Of a DNA stretch of 64,000 bases, positions 17,541 through 25,482 are shown one piece after another. The notes under the pieces were generated by a model. That model made no database searches, was not told the origin of the DNA, and saw only the letters and a program-made list of their open reading frames with translations. Made by a program: the position numbers and the translations under genes. The stretch spans positions 845,729 to 909,728 of the forward strand of contig KB906767.1 in NCBI GenBank assembly GCA_000381625.1, written 5' to 3'. The stretch comes from Bryobacterales bacterium KBS 96. Its GTDB lineage: Bacteria > Acidobacteriota > Terriglobia > Bryobacterales > Bryobacteraceae. Numbering within the stretch: the stretch's first letter is position 1; each line of letters opens with the position of its first letter.

Positions 17541-19945
17541 TGCGCGCTTCCTCCATCCGCCCTTCCCATCTGGAAAGGCACGCTATCTACAATTCCGTCA
17601 ATCAGGACTGAAAACCGATAATCGTTAGCCGCAAGGGCCGCCGCAATTTTTTTCGCCGCCGGCCTGTCATACGACTCCAACCCACGGCCCAAAGCATAAA
17701 TCATCAGCTTTTCCGTGAAGCACTCGGCGAATGTATCGCGCGAGGAAACCAGTATCCGCTTCATCTCCGCCGGCCCGTTGAATGCCTTTCCACCGGGCAG
17801 AACGCCGGTCGCATCGATCGGCAGGTTTCCATCGTGCGTGCGCCACTGTCCGATTGCGTTGTAATTCTCGAGAGAGAAGCCGAGCGGGTCCATACGCGTA
17901 TGGCACCCGGCGCACATCGGATTCGCGCGGTGCGCTTCCATCTGCTGGCGCATGGTTCCGTGGATGGGTCCGCCTTTGGCGTCGATCGAACCGACTCCGG
18001 GCGGCGGGGGCGGGGGCGGCTGGTTCAGCACGTTCTCCAAGATCCATTTGCCGCGCAGGACGGGCGAGGTCCGCGTCGGGTACGACGTGACTGTCAGAAC
18101 GCTTGCTTGCGTCAGAACTCCGCTTCGTTCGGTTCCCTTGAGCGAAACACGCCGGAAGTTATCGCCCGTAACGCCGGGAATGCCATAGAACTTCGCCAGC
18201 CGCTGGTTCACAAACGTGTATTTGCCGTCGATAAAATCCAAAATGCTGCGATCGTCGCGAATAATCGAAGTGACAAACATCCGCGTCTCGGTGTACATCG
18301 CCTCGCGCAATTGCTTGTTGAATTGAGGAAATTGGTCGGGGTCGGGCCGCACGCTATCCAGATTTCGCAGTTCGAGCCACTGTCCCGCAAAGTTATCGAC
18401 AAGCGCTTCGGCTTTCGGGTCCTTCAGCATGCGCTGCACTTGCGCGTGCAGTTCTTTGGGCTGGCAGAGGCGGCCTTCGCCGGCCAGTTGAAATAATTCC
18501 TCGTCCGGCATGCTGCTCCACAGAAAATAGGAGAGCCGCGACGCGAGTTCATATCCATTCACCGGATGGACCGCGGCGGGATCGCTGGGGTTCGGATCGT
18601 GCTCAATGCGATACAGAAAGTTGGGCGAAACAAGAATTGCCTCAACACCCAGGCGCATGGACTGATCGAGGCTCAATCCGTTCTTTTGCCCCATTGACAC
18701 CAACGCCGTCAGCTTCGAAACTTCCGCATCGCTGGCCGGACGGCGATAAGCAAGGCGCGCGAGATGCGCCAGATTCGTCCGCGCGCATTCCGCCGTGTGC
18801 TGGCCGGGCGCATGGCCGCAGATGAAAACACGCCGGTACGCTTCGGGCAATGGCGGCGGCAGCGCATGAAACGGCCCCTGGATCTGCAGGGCATCCAAAT
18901 AGGTGGGCGGATTCGACAACTGATGCTGTTTCCGTATCTCCGCCTCATCTTCCGGATGAGCCACTACCTGCTTTGCAAATTGCTCCTTTTCGGAATCGGC
19001 AATGTCTTGAGCGACTTCAACCTCCGTCGCGCTGGGCTGCCGGGTAATCAATACCGCTCTGAAAACATGCTCGCCATACGGCACGTGCATGCGCAGTTCA
19101 TAGGACCGGGGCTTGTCCTTATCGATGACGACATCACTGGTCTGAATTTCCTTACCGTCCAGTTCGAGCCGGATACGGAAAGCGTCCTTCCGGCCGGACA
19201 CAGTCGCCCGCAGATCGTAATCGCCCTCGGCCGGCAAATCGAAAGCGTGTTCGAGCACGGTGCCGTCGTCATTCGCATCATGCTCCGGCGAGAAACGTGT
19301 GCGCGTCGGCTTCGGAAGGCTGCCGGAAGGAATCGCTTGCCCGGCAATCTTTTTCGCCGCCCCCAGATACTTCTCCATCAGGACCGGCGAGACCGAGAGC
19401 ACATCCCCGATATTGTCGAAACCATAGCCGGAATCGTCCGCGGGAAAATCGGCGGCCGGCTTAAAGGTCACGCCGAGCAGGTCCCGGACCGTATTGTTAT
19501 ATTCCACGCGGTTCAGACGGTGAGCGGTCAAATGACCAGGGTCGGGTTTTGAGGACCTATCGAACTCAGCGAACTGAGCCTCCACCCAGGCTGTCATCGC
19601 GGCGATATCTTCGGCTTTCGGACGTGGCAAACCTTTGGGCGGCATTTCGCCGCCGCGGACACGGGCAACAACTTTTTCCCAGACCAAACGGTCATGCAGA
19701 ACGGAAGCTGTGTCGTGATATTTGGTCAGCACCAAACCGGCAGTTTTGAGCTGCTCGTTGTGGCAAACGGCGCAATTCTGTTTTACAAAACGTCCGACAT
19801 TTTGAGCGAATGCGGCCGGCGAGGAATCCGGCGCGCGATTTGATGGCGCCGACAACGCCGGCAGCGATAGGATTCCAGACAGACCTACTACCCCGCCCCA
19901 CAGCAGCAGGCGCCGACGCCTTGGTTTCGTTTTATTCGAGATCAA
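17537..19945 (-). CDS. Exported DUF1592/PSD1-type c cytochrome
   Basis: 802 aa, with Arg-rich N-terminus and membrane/signal helix (13-33). The haem motif C58-A-V-C61-H opens a planctomycete-type cytochrome c domain. Then come DUF1587 (about 135-200), a carbohydrate-binding-like segment (about 225-300), DUF1592 (about 390-520), DUF1588 (about 535-635) and DUF1585 with a second haem site C678-A-G-C681-H. This is the multidomain series known from Planctomycetes and Solibacter. It presumably passes electrons for periplasmic breakdown of an unknown substrate. The first gene of a three-gene run with DUF1552 and the esterase. Confidence 0.9.
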   Translation of the reverse strand: MISNKTKPRRRRLLLWGGVVGLSGILSLPALSAPSNRAPDSSPAAFAQNVGRFVKQNCAVCHNEQLKTAGLVLTKYHDTASVLHDRLVWEKVVARVRGGEMPPKGLPRPKAEDIAAMTAWVEAQFAEFDRSSKPDPGHLTAHRLNRVEYNNTVRDLLGVTFKPAADFPADDSGYGFDNIGDVLSVSPVLMEKYLGAAKKIAGQAIPSGSLPKPTRTRFSPEHDANDDGTVLEHAFDLPAEGDYDLRATVSGRKDAFRIRLELDGKEIQTSDVVIDKDKPRSYELRMHVPYGEHVFRAVLITRQPSATEVEVAQDIADSEKEQFAKQVVAHPEDEAEIRKQHQLSNPPTYLDALQIQGPFHALPPPLPEAYRRVFICGHAPGQHTAECARTNLAHLARLAYRRPASDAEVSKLTALVSMGQKNGLSLDQSMRLGVEAILVSPNFLYRIEHDPNPSDPAAVHPVNGYELASRLSYFLWSSMPDEELFQLAGEGRLCQPKELHAQVQRMLKDPKAEALVDNFAGQWLELRNLDSVRPDPDQFPQFNKQLREAMYTETRMFVTSIIRDDRSILDFIDGKYTFVNQRLAKFYGIPGVTGDNFRRVSLKGTERSGVLTQASVLTVTSYPTRTSPVLRGKWILENVLNQPPPPPPPGVGSIDAKGGPIHGTMRQQMEAHRANPMCAGCHTRMDPLGFSLENYNAIGQWRTHDGNLPIDATGVLPGGKAFNGPAEMKRILVSSRDTFAECFTEKLMIYALGRGLESYDRPAAKKIAAALAANDYRFSVLIDGIVDSVPFQMGRADGGSAQ

Positions 19946-20547
19946 GTTTGTGCCGAAGATTGTAAGATGACGACCGTACTGCCGGCCGAGGTTACCCCCG
20001 GCCGGTTGTTTTTGCCCATCAACGAAGTTTCAGGCAGGTCCACGGCCACGCAGGATTGCCCGGTATGGCGGCAATCCCGCAATGAGTTTGCGGTACAGCT
20101 TCATCCTTACGGTTTGCCGGTCACGCTAAGAATTCGCAAGAAAACACATACATACGACGCGAAATCCCGGCATTTCCTCAGATATAACACTCGGATGCTG
20201 TCACAGCCGGAAGACGGTTGTCAAGCGAGGAGGGCTGGATGGGGGGCGGCGCGCCATGAAATGATCAATTCGCCGGAATGCAGGCAGGTCGGCGAAATAC
20301 CAGGGTCGCGACGCAGGTGTCTGCTCCCCCTGAAAATCGCTGGTATCGGCATGGGGCGGCTCCCTGCACCGCAGTGGCCTCCCAGCCACCACCGGTTTGG
20401 GCACATCGAGATGGCAGCTACGAGGCCGCCGCAGGTCGAGAACCTGCCCCATCAAGGCGCCGGAGCACAGAAGCTCATGGGCACTCCGCTGCGGGCGCGG
20501 CGCGGCAACGTCAGACGCTGGTTAACGGTTTGGATTTGCCTGGCGCT
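19946..20547. other. 602-base region without a convincing gene; hairpin-rich
   Basis: No reading frame here looks real: the longest plus-strand one (19967-20653) runs into the cupin gene and resembles no protein I know. Next to the DUF1592 start, CCGGCCG (19982-19988) and CGGCCGG (19999-20005) form a stem followed by TTGTTTTT, terminator-like on the plus strand. The part 20269-20447 packs several inverted repeats and may hold a structured RNA (see findings). The promoter for the DUF1592 operon should lie near 19950-20050. Confidence 0.5.
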
Positions 20548-21147
20548 TTACGTTAAGAAGGGGCCGCGTAATTCCGGAGCGCCTGAAGCCGGGGCCGCAA
20601 AGCCAACCCGGACGATGCGGATACGGAAAACATCCGGACCCCGGTCGACATAACGCCATTCGGCTTCGCCAGGGCGGAGTTTATCGAATTGAAGATGGAG
20701 CGGCTGCGGATCATGGTCATTCACCAGGACCAGATCTTCTCCGAGCACCAAATTATCGAATTTGGCAAACACGAGCGGATGCCGTTGGCCGCGCGGCACG
20801 TGCCGCAGATCCAATTCCCCATCTGTCGTCCCTGCGTCGATACCTGGCCCCAGAATTGTCGCCATCAAGACGGTGTCTTCAATCGCTTCAACTGAGTGAG
20901 GGCGTCCGCCTTCGAGACGCAGTAGCGCGCCTGTGCTCATCTCAAACGGCGTTGGGCCGTCGTAGAATCTCGCTCGACCGGATAGCGTTTGCACAATCAC
21001 CTTTACCGGGACAGAATGCTCCGGCACTTTCTGTCCGGCTTTCAGACAGACGAGCATGACTCGCGGGCCAGGCCCCGTCAATAGCGCCTGACTGACAGGC
21101 CGCTGCTCGTCAAATTTAACGCGCTCCAAGATATTCAATGTTTCCAA
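20548..21147 (-). CDS. Cupin plus DUF2249 two-domain protein
   Basis: 199 aa. The N-terminal half is a small cupin (VPEHSVPVKVIVQTLSGRARF, about 41-61; GRPHSVEAIEDT, about 81-92). The C-terminal half is a DUF2249 domain (ELDLRHVPRGQRHPLVFAKF, about 111-130; NDHDPQPLHLQF; a closing strand). In other bacteria such proteins appear near nitric-oxide and nitrite metabolism genes, which I infer as the likely setting. It starts at TTG (21145-21147) with AAGGAG eight bases upstream. A palindrome GTGACTTTAGTCAC lies 68-81 bases upstream and may be its operator. Confidence 0.85.
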   Translation of the reverse strand: METLNILERVKFDEQRPVSQALLTGPGPRVMLVCLKAGQKVPEHSVPVKVIVQTLSGRARFYDGPTPFEMSTGALLRLEGGRPHSVEAIEDTVLMATILGPGIDAGTTDGELDLRHVPRGQRHPLVFAKFDNLVLGEDLVLVNDHDPQPLHLQFDKLRPGEAEWRYVDRGPDVFRIRIVRVGFAAPASGAPELRGPFLT

Positions 21148-21214
21148 AATCCCAACTCCTTTCGTCTCAATCGTCGTGTACTAACGAGTGTAGGAGCCGG
21201 ATCAAAGCAGGTCA

Positions 21215-21228
21215 GTGACTTTAGTCAC
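21215..21228. promoter_or_regulatory. CRP/FNR-type palindrome upstream of the cupin gene
   Basis: GTGACTTTAGTCAC has the exact GTGA-N6-TCAC form of CRP/FNR-family half-sites. It sits in the intergenic stretch between the methyltransferase stop and the cupin start, 68 bases before the TTG. CRP/FNR-family NO or oxygen sensors often control cupin/DUF2249 genes, so regulation by such a protein is plausible. No regulator gene is in this window. Confidence 0.4.
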
Positions 21229-21259
21229 GGCGACAATTGAGGCGAAAGTTCGCACGAAT

Positions 21260-22045
21260 TCACGCGATTCGCGCGCGCCGTGGACGCGAAGGCGATGGAC
21301 GCGCCATCAAAATGATTCGTTCCGCATCCGGCGTAAAGGGACGGCCGTCGAAGTCGCCCCAGATCTCCTCCAATTCGAGACCACAGCGGGTGAAGAGGGT
21401 GTTTAGGTCGCACAAACTCCACGAACGCGCCACGAATTGAGCGTCAACGTGCTTTTCGCCGCGCCGGTAAAAATAGTGGGCGCGCCAGCAATGATCCCGT
21501 CCGATCGGAACCCACAATTCCCGCACCGAGACCGTTCCGATGCAATGCTCCGGAACTTCAACGCGCTTTCGCTTGGAACGGTAAAGTCCTTCGATCACGA
21601 GTTTTCCACCTGGAGCCATATGACGCGCAATGGCGCGCAAAGCGATTTGCCGCTCCCGGTTTCGGGTGAGATGTGAGAACGGATCGTTTGGCGCCAGGAT
21701 CAAATCGAAGCGCCGCGCAAAAGCAAAGCGGCGCATATCCGCTGCGACCAGAGTTGGCTTGAACAATGCGTCAGTGGATCGTACGGCAAGACGCGTGGAT
21801 GCGCGCTGGAGCATCTCGACAGAAAGGTCGAGCGCGACAACCGGAGCCAAGTCGGCAAGTTCCGCCGTGACGCGTCCCGAACCCGCTCCGAGTTCGAGAA
21901 CGAATTGCGGCTTTTGACGGGCAACCATGTCCCGCCAGAACTCCAGGTCGTCCCGTTGCTCGTTCTCTTCCTCATAAAACGGCAGGATTTTGTGATAGTA
22001 CGACTCGACTGCCTCAAGGGCGTGATTCCGCATTGTGAACGGCAT
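21260..22045 (-). CDS. Class I SAM-dependent methyltransferase
   Basis: About 261 aa from the ATG at 22045; TTG at 22099 or ATG at 22033 are alternatives, and none has a good Shine-Dalgarno sequence. SAM-binding motif I is FVLELGAGSGRVT, motif II VALDLS, then motif IV FDLILAPNDPFSHL and the GGKLVIEGLYR strand. It resembles small-molecule or tellurite-type methyltransferases. It is followed on the same strand by the cupin gene after 112 bases. Substrate unknown. Confidence 0.85.
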   Translation of the reverse strand: MPFTMRNHALEAVESYYHKILPFYEEENEQRDDLEFWRDMVARQKPQFVLELGAGSGRVTAELADLAPVVALDLSVEMLQRASTRLAVRSTDALFKPTLVAADMRRFAFARRFDLILAPNDPFSHLTRNRERQIALRAIARHMAPGGKLVIEGLYRSKRKRVEVPEHCIGTVSVRELWVPIGRDHCWRAHYFYRRGEKHVDAQFVARSWSLCDLNTLFTRCGLELEEIWGDFDGRPFTPDAERIILMARPSPSRPRRARIA

Positions 22046-22377
22046 GATGAACACTACCCGAAAGTGGGTCCCGCGGAATGCGTCAATCGTGCGCGGCAAG
22101 CCAAGATCGCTCCGCTAGCCGTATGGACCTTTACGGCGCTGGTTCCATTATCGCGTCAGGCGCGGATACGCATCGAAAACACGCCCTAGGAGCCCTACCA
22201 TATGCCAGCTAGGGACGGTTAGTCAGTCGTAGACCCGGCCAGTGCTTGCCATCTATTTTGCGAGGCTCAAATGTAATTCGCGGGCAGGCGGCTGTCATCA
22301 CATCCTCCGATCTTTGGTGTAGTTCAGAGCGAGACCGGCCACCGCTGGCTACTCTTATATGAGGAGCATTTCCGAAT

Positions 22378-23739
22378 TTGTCCAGAAGACTCTTTGGCAC
22401 GGATGGAATACGCGGCGTTGCCGGCGATCCTCCATTAGATCCGCGCACGGTCCATGCGGTCGGCGTAGCGCTTGGCAAGTGGGCGCGCGAAGCGAATGGC
22501 GGCGAAGTCGAAGACGCGCCCGAAGTCGTTATCGGGCTCGATACGCGCGAGAGCGGCCCGTGGCTGGCGGCGCAGGTCGCCGGCGGATTAAAACGGTCGG
22601 GCGTCAAGGCGCGCTTTGCCGGCATCATCACCACGCCCGGCATCGCTTACCTGGCTCGCATCGGAGCCTATATCGCCGGCGTCATGATCTCGGCTTCGCA
22701 CAACCCCTATTACGATAACGGCATCAAGATCATCGATAGCGCCGGCTACAAGCTCGCCGACAGCATCGAAGAGCACCTCGAAGAACTGATGTTCGAGTGG
22801 CTCGATTCCGGCGAAGAGCCGGTGACCGAAGCGCTCATCGCCGACAGCGGTCTCGATCATCTCTATAGCGATTACCTGGCCTCCACTATTCACGGTTCGC
22901 TGCCGTTTCATCTGGTCGTCGACTGCGCAAATGGTTCGGCGACCGCCGTAGCGCCCGAGCTGTTTCAGCGCCTGGGAGCGAAAATCGACCTCATCGGCAA
23001 TGCTCCCGATGGACGCAACATCAATCTCGATTGCGGCTCGCTGCATCTCGATGCGCTGCGCAAGCGAGTGCTCGAAACCGGAGCCGATGCCGGTGTTGCA
23101 TTCGACGGCGATGCCGACCGTGCACTGTTCGTCTCGCATAGTGGAAAGATTATCGACGGCGATGCCGTACTATTTCTCGCGGGCAGCGCGATGAAGCGAG
23201 CGGGCAAGCTGGCAGGCGATGCCGTGGTCGCGACGGTTATGTCGAATCTCGGACTCGAGAAGGCCTTCGAGAGCCTGAGCATTGCCTTGCTGCGCACGCC
23301 GGTGGGCGACAAGTATGTACTCGAAGAGATGCTAAAGCGCGGCGCGACGCTGGGCGGCGAGCAATCGGGACATATCATCCTGACCGAATACGCGACCACG
23401 GGCGACGGCATTCTCACGGCGCTGCGGGTATTCGAAATTCTCCACGATTCCAAGAAAACGCTTGACGATCTCACCGATGAGATCAGAACCTTCCCCCAGA
23501 AACTCGTCAACGTGCGCGTGAAACAGAAGCGACCTCTGGAGGAGCTTGCGCAGGTGCAGCAGGAAATTCAGGCCGCTGAACGCGAGTTCGCGGGCGCAGG
23601 GCGTATTGTAGTAAGGTTCTCCGGCACCGAGCCGCTCGCTCGCGTCATGATCGAGGCGAGTTCGGAGGAGAGCGTTAATAAATGGACGGCGCGGATCGCC
23701 GACGCCATTCGTCACGAATTGGGAGCTATCGAAGGATGA
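22378..23739 (+). CDS. glmM: Phosphoglucosamine mutase GlmM
   Basis: Interconverts glucosamine-6-P and glucosamine-1-P for UDP-GlcNAc synthesis. 453 aa with the family's order: FGTDGIRG start, phosphoserine site ISASHNPYYDNG (Ser about 104), metal loop DGDADR (about 244-249), sugar-binding GGEQSG and C-terminal phosphate-binding RFSGTEPLARVM. It starts at TTG (22378) with AGGAG 11 bases upstream. The stop overlaps the ATG of the DUF1080 gene (ATGA), coupling an envelope-precursor enzyme to an exported protein. Confidence 0.96.
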   Translation: MSRRLFGTDGIRGVAGDPPLDPRTVHAVGVALGKWAREANGGEVEDAPEVVIGLDTRESGPWLAAQVAGGLKRSGVKARFAGIITTPGIAYLARIGAYIAGVMISASHNPYYDNGIKIIDSAGYKLADSIEEHLEELMFEWLDSGEEPVTEALIADSGLDHLYSDYLASTIHGSLPFHLVVDCANGSATAVAPELFQRLGAKIDLIGNAPDGRNINLDCGSLHLDALRKRVLETGADAGVAFDGDADRALFVSHSGKIIDGDAVLFLAGSAMKRAGKLAGDAVVATVMSNLGLEKAFESLSIALLRTPVGDKYVLEEMLKRGATLGGEQSGHIILTEYATTGDGILTALRVFEILHDSKKTLDDLTDEIRTFPQKLVNVRVKQKRPLEELAQVQQEIQAAEREFAGAGRIVVRFSGTEPLARVMIEASSEESVNKWTARIADAIRHELGAIEG

Positions 23740-24383
23740 AGAAAACTCTTGTGTGCGGCGCCATCGCGGCCGCGCTGGGATTGTTAAGCGTAGCCGCCTG
23801 GGCGCAAAAAAGACAGAAGCTGCCGGGTGAAGATTGGGTTCAGCTCTTTAATGGACAGGATCTGTCCGGCTGGACGAAGATCGGCAAGGAAAGCTGGACC
23901 GTGGAGAACGGTCTGATTCACGGCAAAGGCCTCACCAAGGATTACGGGTATCTGCAGACGGAAAAGCCCTACAAAGATTTTCAGTTGAGCTTGCGCTTCA
24001 AGTGCGTCGGCGACGGCAACAGCGGCGTATTCTTCCACACGGCGTTCAAAGAAGGCACGGCGGATATCACGCACGGTCTGCAGTTTGAAATCGATTGCAA
24101 TATGATGCATCACACTGCCGGCGTGTATGGCGACGGCCGCGGTTGGATTGTGTGGCCTTCTCCGGAGAACGAGGGCGTAGTACGCATGGGCGAATGGAAC
24201 GATTATCTTGTCGAAGTGGACGGTAATCGCTATCGCTCCCGGCTGAATGGCATCCAGATGGTCGATTTCACCGATCCCAGCCCCAAATCTTTCGATGGTC
24301 CGATCGCACTGCAATTGCACGCTGGGGGGCGAGGCAATATGGAATTCAAGGATATTTGGGTCAGAGACCTGTCGCACCGTTAA
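23736..24383 (+). CDS. Exported DUF1080 (3-keto-disaccharide hydrolase domain) protein
   Basis: 215 aa, with a signal peptide (residues 1-22, ending AWAQ). The DUF1080 domain fills the rest: WVQLFNGQDLSGW, then DFQLSLRFKC, NSGVFF, and a closing NMEFKDIWVRDL strand. This beta-jelly-roll domain is called the 3-keto-disaccharide hydrolase domain; the activity is shown for few members, so it is likely but not certain to attack an extracellular sugar. The start is the ATG overlapping the glmM stop. Confidence 0.88.
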   Translation: MKKTLVCGAIAAALGLLSVAAWAQKRQKLPGEDWVQLFNGQDLSGWTKIGKESWTVENGLIHGKGLTKDYGYLQTEKPYKDFQLSLRFKCVGDGNSGVFFHTAFKEGTADITHGLQFEIDCNMMHHTAGVYGDGRGWIVWPSPENEGVVRMGEWNDYLVEVDGNRYRSRLNGIQMVDFTDPSPKSFDGPIALQLHAGGRGNMEFKDIWVRDLSHR

Positions 24384-24399
24384 GCGGGCGATGCCCTTA

Positions 24400-24442
24400 T
24401 CCCGGCAATCGTCGCGCGGCTTCGCGCAACCGATTGCCGGGA
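24400..24442. terminator. Strong hairpin after the DUF1080 gene
   Basis: TCCCGGCAATCG (24400-24411) and CGATTGCCGGGA (24431-24442) form a 12-bp perfect stem; inside the loop GCGCG and CGCGC pair as well. It lies 17 bases after the stop and before the convergent carbonic anhydrase gene. No T-run is attached, so it may be a terminator or a repetitive element. Confidence 0.5.
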
Positions 24443-24461
24443 CAGTATCAGATCAACGGAT

Positions 24462-24497
24462 CGCGCAGCGAGGCATGCCTCGACCCTACAACGGACA
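24462..24497. repeat. Dispersed intergenic repeat, CCCTACA family, copy 1
   Basis: Contains the 12-base palindrome GAGGCATGCCTC followed by GACCCTACAA. A close relative, GGCATGTCTCGACCCTACAA, is at 25362-25381, a shorter one at 28069-28096, and an inverted one at 38324-38350. All are between genes. Confidence 0.6.
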
Positions 24498-24501
24498 GTT
24501 C

Positions 24502-25134
24502 TCACGCAACCATGGTGTAAATGTCCTCAATTTGATCCGGGCTGGTAATCCGTACGGCAAGGTCACGCAGCAGACCGTCATGCAAGCTGTAAACCAACCC
24601 GTGCACCGCCAGCGGCTGGCCGCGGCGCCATGCATTTTGCACGATCGTCGTATGACTTACGCTGTGCACTTGCGCTAAGACATTCAGATCGCAGAGCCGG
24701 TCGGATCGCGCCATAATATCCTCGATTCCTTCTAACTCCGCCCAGTGTCGAGAATAAGTATCCTTGATGTTGCGCAGCCAATTATCGATCAGACCCAGTT
24801 GAGCGTTTTCGCAAGCGGCTCGAACGCCGCCACAGCCATAATGACCACAGACGATGATGTCTTGTACCTGCAAAACTTCCACGCCGTATTGGAGCACAGA
24901 CAAACAGTTCATGTCGGTATGGATTACAAGATTGGCGATGTTTCGATGGACGAACACCTCACCCGGGGCCAGTCCGAGAATTTGATTGGCCGGAACGCGG
25001 CTGTCGGAGCAACCAATCCAAAGAAACTGCGGGGATTGGAGAGACGATAGCCGTCGAAAATAATCGGCATCGTCGGCTAGCTGGCCTTTTGCCCAGTTAC
25101 GGTTATTTTCAAACAGTTTCTCTAGATTTGGCAT
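24502..25134 (-). CDS. can: Beta-class carbonic anhydrase
   Basis: Hydrates CO2 to bicarbonate in the cytoplasm. 210 aa. Zn ligands C42, H98 and C101 and the D44-S-R46 dyad sit at the same positions as in E. coli Can (GCSDSR and CGHYGCGG). GGAGAGG lies just upstream of the ATG at 25134. Divergent from gnd. Bicarbonate supply may link to carboxylation generally; no specific partner is nearby. Confidence 0.96.
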   Translation of the reverse strand: MPNLEKLFENNRNWAKGQLADDADYFRRLSSLQSPQFLWIGCSDSRVPANQILGLAPGEVFVHRNIANLVIHTDMNCLSVLQYGVEVLQVQDIIVCGHYGCGGVRAACENAQLGLIDNWLRNIKDTYSRHWAELEGIEDIMARSDRLCDLNVLAQVHSVSHTTIVQNAWRRGQPLAVHGLVYSLHDGLLRDLAVRITSPDQIEDIYTMVA

Positions 25135-25482
25135 GCCTCTCCTATTTTCACTTGTGGCATATTCATTTGTTTTCGGCAGAACCTGAAAGAGTCAGCCGCC
25201 GCTGTACAAACCTTTCAGAAGTATCGCTCCGACAACGTTCGGCCTTGGCGGTCGCGGTTCGGTGCCGGCACGCCGCCGTTAGCGTCTGGCATCCGCCGCC
25301 TCACGGAACTTGGAGACGTACGCGATCATTTTAGCGGACAAATCCCAGCTAAGGCGATCGCGGCATGTCTCGACCCTACAATAGACGCGGATTGTCCTAA
25401 TTTGATCGGGCCGATGAATGAACAAATATGGGGCCGGAGTAAAATAGCGGTTTTGCCCGATCCGCTATAAATCTGGAGAGCT
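25135..25482. other. Intergenic region with dispersed repeats, divergent promoters
   Basis: No gene is evident in these 348 bases between the carbonic anhydrase and gnd starts. It holds a copy of the CCCTACA-family repeat (25350-25390) and, around 25235-25265, a stretch close to the 'GCGGTCGCGG' repeat seen at 33490 and 43620. Both genes must have their promoters here. Confidence 0.5.

Noticed and set aside
20281-20460. Cobalamin riboswitch on the minus strand
   Set aside because: GGCCACTG and CACCTGC-like parts exist, but the core GGGAA/GGTGxAA and a proper B12 box do not, and the next gene is too far.
19967-20653. 228-codon plus-strand frame in the gap before the cupin gene
   Set aside because: Runs into the cupin gene on the other strand, has no recognisable domain and no ribosome-binding site.
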